Positions 1 through 5,810 of a stretch of DNA of 7,927 nucleotides are shown in pieces. Source of the stretch: an uncultured Lachnospiraceae bacterium (GTDB lineage: Bacteria; Bacillota; Clostridia; Lachnospirales; Lachnospiraceae); the NCBI GenBank assembly GCA_902783395.1, contig CACZRA010000201.1, positions 1-7,927 of the forward strand, read 5' to 3'. Within the stretch, counting starts at the first letter, position 1. Each line of letters opens with the position of its first letter. The notes under the pieces are model-generated. The model made no database searches, was not told the origin of the DNA, and saw only the letters and a program-made list of their open reading frames with translations. Both the position numbers and the translations under genes were made by a program.

Positions 1-4
1 AACA

Positions 5-1009
5 ATGGAGTACAAGGTATTTGAACTGACGAACAAAAACGGGATGAAGGTAAAGCTGACCGAATTCGGGGCAAATGTAATGGAAATATGGGCTCCGGAC
101 AGGAACGGAAAGGCAGAGGATGTCGTTATGGGATTTGAAAATCCCGAGGATTACAAGGACAACAATTGTTTCTTCGGTGCCTGCATAGGAAGAATGGCAA
201 ACCGCATAAATGATGCGAAGTTCACTCTTGACGGTACCGAATATAAGCTTCCCGTGAATGATGGAAAGAATAATCTTCATACCGATGCTGACACGGGATT
301 TCATAAGATGCACTGGGAAGGAAAGCAGGACGGGAACTCAGTCGAGTTCAAATTTGTAAGCCCCGACGGTGACGGAGGCTTCCCCGGAAAGCTTGACATG
401 AAGGTGACATATACGCTCACTGACGATAATGGCTTTAAGATCCGCTATGAGGGCGTTTCGGACAAAAAGACCCTTATAAACTGCACCAACCATTCATATT
501 TCAATCTCAGCGGTGATCTTTCAAGCTCCATACATGATCACGAGCTCAAGCTTTATTCACATCATTACACCCCCGTTGTCGCAGGGGCGATACCTACCGG
601 TGAGATCACCAAGGTAGAGGGAACTGTCTTTGATTTCACGGAGTACAGAAAGATAGGACAGAATATTGACGATGATCTGGAGCAGCTGACTCTGGTGCAG
701 GGTTACGACCACAACTTCGTGCTGGATCATCTCACGGGGGATTACTCAAAGGTTGCAGAGGTGAAGTGCGACAGGTCGGGCAGGAAGATGGAGGTATATT
801 CCGATCTTCCGTGCATTCAGTTCTATGCCGGAAACTGCATATCACCCCAGACCGGTAAGGGCGGCGTGAAGTATGACAAGAGACAGGCCTTCTGTCTCGA
901 GACCCAGTATGCTCCCGATGCGATAAACCAGCCGGGATTTGAAAAGCCCGTATTTGACGCGGGACAGAAGTACGATACGACTACGGAATACAGATTCAGC
1001 ACATATTGA
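5..1009 (+). CDS. galM: Aldose 1-epimerase (mutarotase), GalM family
   Basis: Cytoplasmic enzyme predicted to interconvert the alpha and beta anomers of aldoses such as galactose, glucose or arabinose. The 334-residue length fits the family (about 330-350). Visible family motifs: GRMANRI at 62-68, TNHSYFNLSG at 161-170 containing the expected catalytic acid His163, GYDHNFVL at 233-240 with the sugar-binding Asp235, and CLETQ at 297-301 containing the expected catalytic base Glu299, followed by PDAINQPGF. The substrate-contact segment usually written N-x-LHGG reads NNLHTD here (His92), a small departure. The start is the first ATG, 5 bases into the window, so its ribosome-binding site cannot be seen. 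araD follows after 18 nt. In this pentose-gene context the likely job is anomer interconversion of L-arabinose or of sugars released from plant polysaccharide, but the substrate is an inference and galactose or glucose is equally possible. Confidence 0.93.
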   Translation: MEYKVFELTNKNGMKVKLTEFGANVMEIWAPDRNGKAEDVVMGFENPEDYKDNNCFFGACIGRMANRINDAKFTLDGTEYKLPVNDGKNNLHTDADTGFHKMHWEGKQDGNSVEFKFVSPDGDGGFPGKLDMKVTYTLTDDNGFKIRYEGVSDKKTLINCTNHSYFNLSGDLSSSIHDHELKLYSHHYTPVVAGAIPTGEITKVEGTVFDFTEYRKIGQNIDDDLEQLTLVQGYDHNFVLDHLTGDYSKVAEVKCDRSGRKMEVYSDLPCIQFYAGNCISPQTGKGGVKYDKRQAFCLETQYAPDAINQPGFEKPVFDAGQKYDTTTEYRFSTY

Positions 1010-1027
1010 TATATTTGGAGGCAGGAT

Positions 1028-1726
1028 ATGCTTGAGGAATTAAAGAAAGAGGTATATGAGGCTAACATGCTGCTGCCAAAGCATGATCTTGTGACCTTTA
1101 CCTGGGGAAATGTCAGCGGGGTCGACAGGAAGGAAAAGCTCTTTGTCATAAAGCCGTCGGGAGTGCCCTACGAGGACCTGAAGCCCGAGGACATGGTAGT
1201 TGTCGATTATGACGGCAATAAGGTAGAGGGTAAGCTTAATCCGTCTTCGGATACGGCGACACATGCGGAGCTTTACAGCAAATTTGAGGATATCGGAGGA
1301 GTCGTTCATACCCACAGCCCCTGGGCCACGAGCTGGGCGCAGGCAGGAAGATCCATCCCGTGCTACGGCACGACCCATGCGGATTACTTCTACGGGAGTG
1401 TGCCGTGTCTCCGGGTTTTGACCCAGCAGGAGATGGATGAGGGCTATGAAAAGAATACCGGAGTACTGATCACCGATTACTTTAAGGATAAGGACCATAA
1501 CGCGGTACAGGCCGTACTCTGCAAGAATCACGGACCCTTCACCTGGGGAAAGGATGCGGAGGATGCCGTGCACTGTGCCGTAGTGCTTGAGGTGGTCGCG
1601 AAGATGGCATGCCGTACTGAGGAGATAAATCCGAGGGTGGAGCCTACGCCGCAGCATCTCATGGATAAGCATTATTACCGCAAGCACGGTGAAAATGCAT
1701 ATTACGGGCAGCTGCCCCCGAAGTGA
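1028..1726 (+). CDS. araD: L-ribulose-5-phosphate 4-epimerase
   Basis: Class II aldolase/adducin-fold zinc enzyme that converts L-ribulose-5-phosphate to D-xylulose-5-phosphate, the last step of bacterial L-arabinose catabolism. Its 232 residues match the family (about 230). Visible motifs: TWGNVSG at 25-31 and KPSG at 42-45 (phosphate binding), SSDTATH at 73-79, the metal-ligand pair His94 and His96 in VVHTHSPWA, the third ligand His168 in KNHGP, and THAD at 116-119 with Asp118 at the position of the catalytic Asp120 of E. coli AraD. The C-terminal HGENAYYGQ carries the expected catalytic tyrosine. A GGAGG site at 1017-1021, 6 nt before the ATG, supports this start. The paralogues UlaF and SgbE do the same reaction on L-ascorbate or xylulose pathways, but AraD is the better name with galM and transketolase beside it. 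Metal and catalytic residues are by comparison with E. coli AraD. Confidence 0.94.
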   Translation: MLEELKKEVYEANMLLPKHDLVTFTWGNVSGVDRKEKLFVIKPSGVPYEDLKPEDMVVVDYDGNKVEGKLNPSSDTATHAELYSKFEDIGGVVHTHSPWATSWAQAGRSIPCYGTTHADYFYGSVPCLRVLTQQEMDEGYEKNTGVLITDYFKDKDHNAVQAVLCKNHGPFTWGKDAEDAVHCAVVLEVVAKMACRTEEINPRVEPTPQHLMDKHYYRKHGENAYYGQLPPK

Positions 1727-1754
1727 ACGACTCGATAAGAAGCGTACTAAAATA

Positions 1755-1836
1755 GGTCAGGGTGTGACAAAAATACACTTTCTTAGTGGCATAGAAGAGA
1801 AAAAACTTCGAGCAGAAAATATGTCACATCCTGACC
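1755..1836. repeat. Long imperfect inverted repeat in the araD-transketolase spacer
   Basis: The left arm GGTCAGGGTGTGAC (1755-1768) and right arm GTCACATCCTGACC (1823-1836) are reverse complements except for one G-T pair (1762/1829). A1769 and T1822 add a 15th pair. The interior of about 52 nt is AT-rich: about 30% GC over 1769-1822, compared with roughly half GC in the neighbouring genes. No clear target-site duplication flanks the arms (AATA on the left, ATGA on the right) and no T-run follows, so neither a recent transposition nor a Rho-independent terminator is demonstrated. The arms resemble the ends of a small dispersed palindromic element (MITE-like or REP-like). In mRNA it would form a long hairpin 23 nt before the transketolase ribosome-binding site. 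There is no second copy in this window. Its nature is an inference. Confidence 0.6.
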
Positions 1837-1858
1837 ATGAAGGATTAATGATACACAC

Positions 1859-1865
1859 AGGAGGG
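1859..1865 (+). promoter_or_regulatory. Shine-Dalgarno deciding the start of transketolase subunit A
   Basis: AGGAGGG, 3 nt before the ATG at 1869. It decides the start because the reading frame is open upstream without a stop back to an ATG at 1689, inside the end of araD. The upstream extension would be translated from the inverted-repeat spacer and matches no transketolase sequence, whereas the residues after 1869 align with the normal N-terminus of the family. Confidence 0.75.
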
Positions 1866-1868
1866 AAT

Positions 1869-2699
1869 ATGGATAAGAAGGAATTACAACAGACCGCCGT
1901 CAAAGTCCGCAAAGGCATAGTGACAGCGGTACATGCGGCAAAAGCCGGACATCCGGGCGGATCTCTTTCAGCGGCAGATATATTCACTTACCTTTACTTC
2001 AAGGAAATGAATATAGACCCGAAGGATCCGAAGAAGGCGGACAGGGACAGGTTCGTGCTTTCAAAGGGACACACGGCACCGGGGCTTTATTCCGCAATGG
2101 CAAACAGAGGTTACTTCCCGGTGGAGGACCTTACGACCTTAAGGAAGCTGGGCTCCAAACTGCAGGGTCATCCCAATATGAACGATGTACCCGGCATAGA
2201 TATGTCATCCGGCTCACTGGGACAGGGACTTTCGGCAGCTGACGGCATGGCTCTTGCGGCAAAGCTTGACGGAAAGAGCTACAGAGTATACTGCCTGTGC
2301 GGAGACGGAGAGCTGCAGGAAGGCCAGATCTGGGAGGCTGCCATGTTTGCGGGCGCAAAGGGACTCGATAATCTCTGCGTGATAGTAGACAACAACAATC
2401 TTCAGATAGACGGTCCCATCGACCAGGTATGCTCGCCGTATCCCATAGACAAGAAATTCGAAGCTTTCAATTTCCATGTGATCAATATCGACGGAAATGA
2501 TTTTGACCAGATAGAAAAAGCCTTTGATGAGGCAAGGGCTACAAAGGGAAAGCCCACCTGCATAGTCGCAAAGACAGTCAAGGGCAAGGGCGTGTCCTTC
2601 ATGGAAAACAACGTAAGCTGGCACGGAACGGCGCCCAATGATGAGCAGTACGCGGTCGCTATGGCAGACCTCGATAAGATAGAGGAGGGCTTGAAATGA
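1869..2699 (+). CDS. Transketolase, N-terminal (TPP-binding) subunit
   Basis: First half of a two-gene transketolase, which moves two-carbon units between ketose and aldose phosphates in the non-oxidative pentose phosphate pathway. The 276-residue chain has the thiamine-diphosphate-binding domain only: GHPGGSLS at 27-34, LSKGHTAPGLY at 64-74, LGQGLSAADGMALA at 117-130, and the TPP/metal motif starting GDGELQEGQIWEA at 145-157 and ending at DNNNLQ (174-179). His28, His68, His101 and His252 sit in positions typical of active-site histidines. The length is normal for the split form found in many Clostridia and archaea. The last codon and stop overlap the start of the C-terminal gene as ATGA, so the halves are probably translationally coupled and made in equal amounts. 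Upstream is the 142-nt spacer with the long inverted repeat; downstream use of araD's product gives a direct pathway link. A split DXP synthase is excluded by the paired transketolase-type signatures. Confidence 0.95.
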   Translation: MDKKELQQTAVKVRKGIVTAVHAAKAGHPGGSLSAADIFTYLYFKEMNIDPKDPKKADRDRFVLSKGHTAPGLYSAMANRGYFPVEDLTTLRKLGSKLQGHPNMNDVPGIDMSSGSLGQGLSAADGMALAAKLDGKSYRVYCLCGDGELQEGQIWEAAMFAGAKGLDNLCVIVDNNNLQIDGPIDQVCSPYPIDKKFEAFNFHVINIDGNDFDQIEKAFDEARATKGKPTCIVAKTVKGKGVSFMENNVSWHGTAPNDEQYAVAMADLDKIEEGLK

Positions 2700-3637
2700 G
2701 TGATGAGATCAAAAAAGTAGCCACAAGACAGAGCTATGGAGAGGCGCTTGCGGAGCTCGGTGACCAGTATCCCGATCTCGTGGTGCTCGATGCGGATCTT
2801 GCAAATGCAACAAAAACGGGTATATTCCAGAAGAAGTTCCCCGAAAGACACATAGACTGCGGTATTGCAGAGGCGGATATGACAGGCATAGCGGCAGGAC
2901 TCGCTACATGCGGAAAGATCCCGTTCATAAGCTCCTTTGCGATGTTCGCTTCGGGCAGAAACTTCGAGCAGGTGAGGAATTCGATCGGATATCCGCATCT
3001 GAATGTCAAGATAGGAGCCACCCACGCAGGCATCACGGTCGGTGAGGACGGCGCATCGCATCAGTGCATGGAGGACCTTGCCCTCATGAGGACCATACCC
3101 GGGATGACCGTCGTATGTCCCTCCGATGACATAGAGACAAAGGCTGCGGTCAAGGCGGCTCTTGATATGCAGGGACCTTTCTACATGAGGACAAGCCGTG
3201 CGGCCACACCGGTGATAAATGACAGGCCCGACTATAAGTTTGAGCTCGGAAAGGGCATACTTATGAAGGACGGCTCGGACATCACGATAATCGCGACAGG
3301 CGTAGAGGTAAGCTATGCGCTTGAAGCCGCTAAGAGTCTTGAAGCCGACGGGGTATCCGTAAGGGTGATAAATATCCACACGATAAAGCCTTTGGATGAA
3401 GATATAGTGCTGAAGGCGGCAAAAGAGACAAAGAAGATCTTCACTGTCGAGGAAGCGACCGTGATAGGCGGACTTGGCTCTGCCGTTGCCGAGCTTACGG
3501 CTATGAAGCATCCGGCTGAGGTGCACAGGATAGGAATGCAGGATGTATTCGGTGAATCCGGAACCTGGTCGGGACTGCTCGAGAAATATGAGCTGGACGG
3601 CAAAGGAATATACGGACAGATAAAGAAACTGATCTGA
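2696..3637 (+). CDS. Transketolase, C-terminal (pyrimidine-binding) subunit
   Basis: Second half of the split transketolase; it should assemble with the preceding product to form the active site between subunits. The 313 residues cover the pyrimidine-binding domain, then the C-terminal domain. Visible features: ATRQSYGEAL at 9-18, VVLDADLANATKT at 29-41, GIAEADMTGIAAGLA at 56-70 with Glu59 as the expected catalytic glutamate that contacts the TPP aminopyrimidine ring, SSFAMFASGR at 79-88 with the aromatic ring-stacking residues, THAGITVGEDGASHQ at 109-123, and YMRTSR at 163-168. The C-terminal domain begins near residue 190 with the ITIIATG strand. The ATG at 2696 overlaps the TGA of the N-terminal gene by four bases, and the GAGGG of the preceding codons serves as ribosome-binding site. 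It is the last gene of this plus-strand unit. Confidence 0.95.
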   Translation: MSDEIKKVATRQSYGEALAELGDQYPDLVVLDADLANATKTGIFQKKFPERHIDCGIAEADMTGIAAGLATCGKIPFISSFAMFASGRNFEQVRNSIGYPHLNVKIGATHAGITVGEDGASHQCMEDLALMRTIPGMTVVCPSDDIETKAAVKAALDMQGPFYMRTSRAATPVINDRPDYKFELGKGILMKDGSDITIIATGVEVSYALEAAKSLEADGVSVRVINIHTIKPLDEDIVLKAAKETKKIFTVEEATVIGGLGSAVAELTAMKHPAEVHRIGMQDVFGESGTWSGLLEKYELDGKGIYGQIKKLI

Positions 3638-3672
3638 TCAACCCGGAGGGGACATCAGAAGGATTTTGCGGA

Positions 3673-3697
3673 GACCGGGCAGGAGTACTGCCCGGTC
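3673..3697. terminator. GC-rich hairpin between convergent genes, possible two-way terminator
   Basis: A perfect 10-bp stem, GACCGGGCAG (3673-3682) with CTGCCCGGTC (3688-3697), closed by a 5-nt loop. It lies 35 nt after the transketolase stop, and its right arm includes part of the minus-strand stop codon of the CvpA-like gene (3696-3698). Its position between two converging units fits a shared terminator. Neither side has a good T-run (plus side ATGCTGCGAATATG, minus side TCCGCAAAATCC), so efficiency as a Rho-independent terminator is uncertain; it may instead protect 3' ends. Confidence 0.55.
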
Positions 3698-4205
3698 ATG
3701 CTGCGAATATGAAATAATTTACGAGAGTCATCACGAGATTATTATTATACAGGACCCTTACGAAATCATTTTTGCTGACGGCATCAAAGAATTCGGGAAG
3801 CCCGTCCGGGCCGAAGAATAAAAGCAGGAAGAAAAAGGTTCCCCAGACTATGACAAGACCGCCTGCAAATCCCGCGATCCCGCCGAGCAGCCGGTCTGCT
3901 TTCCCGATGACCGGAGCATCCCCTATTATCCTGAAAAACTTAAGTATCTTTTCTATGAGCCATTTGGCCAGAAGAAAGGTCAGCGCGAAGGCACCGACAG
4001 AGATAACCGCGTCCCTGATATCGAGTCCCGACAGATATTTCGTTACATCCTTTTCCAATACCGGAACCGCCGCGGCAAGCAGACAGAAAGAGGCAAAAGC
4101 CGATGCTATGGGGATAAGGGTGCGTATAAGACCTACACTTCTCCCTACATAAAAACATATCAGGAGCACTGCGACTATTATAAGAAGAAGCACATTCGGA
4201 TCCAT
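3696..4205 (-). CDS. CvpA family membrane protein
   Basis: Integral membrane protein of 169 residues with the layout of the CvpA (colicin V production) family. Hydrophobic segments are at about 4-20, 28-50, 65-85 and 106-132, plus a short hydrophobic C-terminus (about 155-169). Family-like marks are GRSVGLIRTL at 21-30 after the first helix, and ADRLLGGIAGFAGGLVIVWG at 103-122, equivalent to the glycine-rich DRxLGxxxGxxxG stretch of the family. The molecular role of CvpA proteins is not settled; links to colicin V production, cell envelope stress and biofilm have been reported for relatives. An AGGAG site (complement of 4213-4217) overlaps the TAG stop of the DUF5711-like gene, 7 nt before the ATG, so the two are surely cotranscribed and probably coupled. 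The last codon reaches into the GC-rich hairpin. Confidence 0.82.
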   Translation of the reverse strand: MDPNVLLLIIVAVLLICFYVGRSVGLIRTLIPIASAFASFCLLAAAVPVLEKDVTKYLSGLDIRDAVISVGAFALTFLLAKWLIEKILKFFRIIGDAPVIGKADRLLGGIAGFAGGLVIVWGTFFFLLLFFGPDGLPEFFDAVSKNDFVRVLYNNNLVMTLVNYFIFAA

Positions 4206-4215
4206 GCCGGGGCTC

Positions 4216-5403
4216 CTACTTCACAAGCTGTATCAGCTTGACTGATTCACGGTTTACAAGAATGTATCTTCTCGCGTTATCCGTAGCCGATACCAGCAGG
4301 GTTGAATCATCCAGAGGACCGTCGTATTTTTCCGTGCCCCGGAAATCATATATCATCATATGCGTATCACTGTAGATGACGATACGTTTATCGCTTACCT
4401 GAAGGTCAATGTAATCCAGGTCAAAGGGTATCGTCAGAAGCTCTTCACCAGAAAGATTGAATACCGAAGCCGAGTATCCGCCCTCGATGACGCTCTCCTT
4501 CACGAGTACGATCCGGCTCTCGCTGTAATATACGCCCTTGATGCGGGTATCAAAGGTGTATTCATAGGTCTTTTCGGGCTTCTGGTCTCCGGAAAAGATG
4601 ACCATCCTGTCTGTCCCTATCGCAAAGGCCGTGGAATCATTTAAGAATTTTATACGCGGGATCAGAGTCTCGGGGAAGTCATAACCGCTCATGTAGTGAT
4701 CGCTCTGATTGGCGCCGACCTCACCGAAATTATAAAAAGCGACAGAGCTTCTCATGGCATCACCCTCCACCCTCGTATATGAGACACCCAGGAGATAGCC
4801 GGAAGGAGAAAGTGATATGTCCATAGGATAGCCGCTCTCATCCATCGAGCATTTGATGGAGGCCAGCTCATCGCCCGTCTTGTCGTAGATCTTTATCCAG
4901 GATGTCCCGGTATCCTCGAGCACGGCAGCCACTACGCCCTGCCTGGAAACCGTAAGATCCAGGACGGGAAGCTTGGTTGAGATCCTGCCCATGTCATTTG
5001 CCGCGGATGCCACATATATCTCGGAGCCCTGCTTATCCGCTATCGCGACAAAATCCCCGCAGGTAGCGGCTCTCGGATCCTGCATTTCATAGGTGATGTT
5101 CCAGATTGCCTTGCCGTTGCCCTCAAAGGCCTCGGCGCCGTCCCTGGAAAGCTTGAGGATATGACCGTTATACGCCATGTATTTGGAGGTATCCGAATCC
5201 TGGCGCATGGTCTTTGTCAGGATCTCATAGTCACTGAAGGTAGTATTCTGATAGACCTTATGTATGACAAAGATCACCAAAACAAGAGCCAGGACCAAAG
5301 CCACGACTCTCAGAACCTTTTTTATCCGATGCCACAGGATCTCCCGGTCAGCGTTTTTGTTTTCGGGTGATCTGTTTCCTTTTATTAAGGTAAATCCAGA
5401 CAT
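4216..5403 (-). CDS. Membrane-anchored predicted beta-propeller protein, DUF5711-like
   Basis: A 395-residue protein with a short positively charged N-terminus (Arg/Lys-rich, 8-32), one transmembrane helix at about 31-49 (VLRVVALVLALVLVIFVIHKVY region), and a large domain from about 60 to the end that should face outside. That domain has repeated short beta-strand units such as SGYLLGVSYTRVEG, DSTAFAIGTDRMVIFSG and DKRIVIYSDTHMMIYD, each ending in a hydrophobic strand, as in WD40/PQQ-like propellers. This layout and the adjacent CvpA gene match DUF5711, common in Lachnospiraceae and of unknown function. No catalytic or lipobox residues are seen. The next in-frame Met (about residue 66) would delete the membrane helix, so the first ATG is preferred although no Shine-Dalgarno lies before it (the bases before ATG read TACCCCC). 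It diverges from the S10 operon. Confidence 0.75.
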   Translation of the reverse strand: MSGFTLIKGNRSPENKNADREILWHRIKKVLRVVALVLALVLVIFVIHKVYQNTTFSDYEILTKTMRQDSDTSKYMAYNGHILKLSRDGAEAFEGNGKAIWNITYEMQDPRAATCGDFVAIADKQGSEIYVASAANDMGRISTKLPVLDLTVSRQGVVAAVLEDTGTSWIKIYDKTGDELASIKCSMDESGYPMDISLSPSGYLLGVSYTRVEGDAMRSSVAFYNFGEVGANQSDHYMSGYDFPETLIPRIKFLNDSTAFAIGTDRMVIFSGDQKPEKTYEYTFDTRIKGVYYSESRIVLVKESVIEGGYSASVFNLSGEELLTIPFDLDYIDLQVSDKRIVIYSDTHMMIYDFRGTEKYDGPLDDSTLLVSATDNARRYILVNRESVKLIQLVK

Positions 5404-5409
5404 GGGGGT

Positions 5410-5418
5410 ATTTTACCA
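5410..5418 (-). promoter_or_regulatory. Extended -10 candidate for the DUF5711-cvpA unit
   Basis: On the minus strand, TGGTAAAAT (complement of 5410-5418) resembles an extended -10 (TGn then TAAAAT, five of six to TATAAT). Only 6 nt separate it from the ATG at 5403, so a normal start point would fall on or beside the start codon. The -35 region is poor (AGGCAT at 17-bp spacing). This may indicate a leaderless mRNA, in keeping with the missing Shine-Dalgarno, or be chance in AT-rich DNA. Confidence 0.35.
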
Positions 5419-5444
5419 TAAAACCTATAATGATGCCTAATCTG

Positions 5445-5473
5445 TTGTGTCAGATGACCTTCATGAATACAAT
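5445..5473 (+). promoter_or_regulatory. Weak upstream promoter candidate for the S10 operon
   Basis: TTGTGT (5445-5450) and TACAAT (5468-5473) are separated by 17 bp. The -10 matches five of six consensus bases and the -35 three of six. A transcript from here would begin near 5480 and include the whole A/T-rich tract and the first leader hairpin (5548-5588). It could act with, or instead of, the 5519-5547 candidate. Confidence 0.3.
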
Positions 5474-5490
5474 ATATGCCCCTCAGGCGG

Positions 5491-5547
5491 GAAGAAAAGA
5501 AAATTATGAAAATTTTTCTTGCATTGGTCCGGAAACTGTGTTAATGT
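5491..5547 (+). promoter_or_regulatory. Main S10-operon promoter candidate with A/T-rich upstream tract
   Basis: TTGCAT (5519-5524, four of six to TTGACA), a 17-bp spacer, then TGT followed by TAATGT (5542-5547), which gives an extended -10 with TG at 5539-5540. Immediately upstream, 5491-5518 is almost all A and T (GAAGAAAAG through AAATTTTTC), placed where an UP element would bind the RNA polymerase alpha subunit, as expected for a strong ribosomal promoter. The predicted start is near 5554. The -10 is only a partial match, so the exact start is uncertain. Confidence 0.5.
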
Positions 5548-5765
5548 AGCACTTGCCGTGACGCGATAGCGATGAAGCGGAAGTTGCTGTCATTTGACCC
5601 AAAAGACAGGTAATTTCGTGGAGCGAATGTCAAGTCAAGATACTGGCGACGAAGTCACTGTACAGCTAATGGATGGGGCGAGGCCCTGGTAAAGGGAACC
5701 GGCTCCGGACATATTAAGTCCGATTTTGTGTTTAATATATATAGGACACACGCGGCAATGTGTAC
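5548..5765 (+). ncRNA. Structured 5' leader of the S10 operon (candidate cis-regulatory RNA)
   Basis: Untranslated stretch upstream of rpsJ with several complementary segments. AGCA-CTT-CC-G (5548-5558, bulge at G5555) pairs with C-GG-AAG-TGCT (5578-5588, bulge at T5584) around a small CGC-GATA-GCG hairpin. GCTGT (5586-5590) can pair with ACAGC (5662-5666) to close a domain. Inside it, GACA+TTCG (5605-5608, 5615-5618) pairs with CGAA+TGTC (5624-5631). CTGTC (5587-5591) can also pair with GACAG (5605-5609), so the folds compete. The domain holds a direct repeat GTCAAGTCAA (5629-5638), either copy able to pair with TTGAC (5594-5598). In E. coli the S10 operon is repressed by L4 through its leader; rplD is in this operon, so L4 (or another product) is a reasonable but unproven ligand. 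I cannot match this leader to a named RNA family. Confidence 0.55.
5706..5733 (+). terminator. Attenuator-like hairpin in the S10 leader
   Basis: CGGAC (5706-5710) pairs with GTCCG (5718-5722) around a 7-nt loop and is followed by ATTTTGTGTTT, a T-rich tail. The layout is that of a weak intrinsic terminator 78 nt before the rpsJ start. The stem is short and the T-run is interrupted by two G, so partial termination or pausing is more likely than full stop. If it works, it would be the expression platform of the leader. Confidence 0.4.
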
Positions 5766-5792
5766 AGTCACCGACCAAAGCAATCATTAAAT

Positions 5793-5799
5793 AAGGAGG
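5793..5799 (+). promoter_or_regulatory. Shine-Dalgarno deciding the rpsJ start
   Basis: AAGGAGG, 11 nt before the ATG at 5811, separated by a pyrimidine-rich stretch. It settles the start: an in-frame ATG at 5760 would add 17 residues, lies in the leader and has no ribosome-binding site, whereas S10 proteins normally begin close to the MAKQ-type N-terminus at 5811. Confidence 0.85.
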
Positions 5800-5810
5800 C
5801 GACTTTTTTT

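Larger units (their letters stand above)
5404..5810. other. Divergent intergenic region between DUF5711-like gene and rpsJ
   Basis: 407 nt with no convincing protein gene. It contains, from left to right: a minus-strand -10 candidate touching the DUF5711-like start, a weak plus-strand promoter candidate, an A/T-rich tract, the main plus-strand promoter candidate, and about 250 nt of folded leader ending in the rpsJ ribosome-binding site. Each is listed separately. A perfect TATAAT at 5426-5431 has no acceptable -35 and is not listed as a promoter. Confidence 0.8.

Noticed and set aside
1040..1687. Long open frames antisense to araD, transketolase and rplC
   Set aside because: They mirror the coding strand's codon bias, lack ribosome-binding sites and have no recognisable protein features, while the sense frames encode clear conserved enzymes.
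1689..1868. In-frame N-terminal extension of the transketolase N-terminal subunit, from an ATG inside araD
   Set aside because: The extension has no family similarity, comes from the end of araD in another frame and the inverted-repeat spacer, and a strong AGGAGGG sits just before the ATG at 1869.
1727..1868. Riboswitch (for example TPP) before the transketolase genes
   Set aside because: None of the recognisable TPP core segments, such as CTGAGA or ACCTGATC, are present; only the long inverted repeat is seen.
5426..5431. Perfect TATAAT on the plus strand
   Set aside because: At 16-18 bp upstream there is only a G-rich stretch with no resemblance to a -35, and it falls in general AT-rich divergent sequence.
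5500..5518. AAAATT/AATTTT palindrome before the S10 promoter as a hairpin or operator
   Set aside because: Weak, interrupted AT-only pairing with an extra T; better explained as an A/T-rich upstream promoter tract.
5572..5613. Small upstream reading frame of 13 codons in the S10 leader (ATG at 5572, TAA at 5611-5613)
   Set aside because: No Shine-Dalgarno precedes it, and it lies in sequence that pairs well as RNA. Conservation data would be needed to call it a leader peptide.
5627..5692. Second small reading frame of 21 codons in the S10 leader
   Set aside because: GGAG at 5620-5623 is only 3 nt before the ATG, too close for normal initiation, and the region folds with the rest of the leader.
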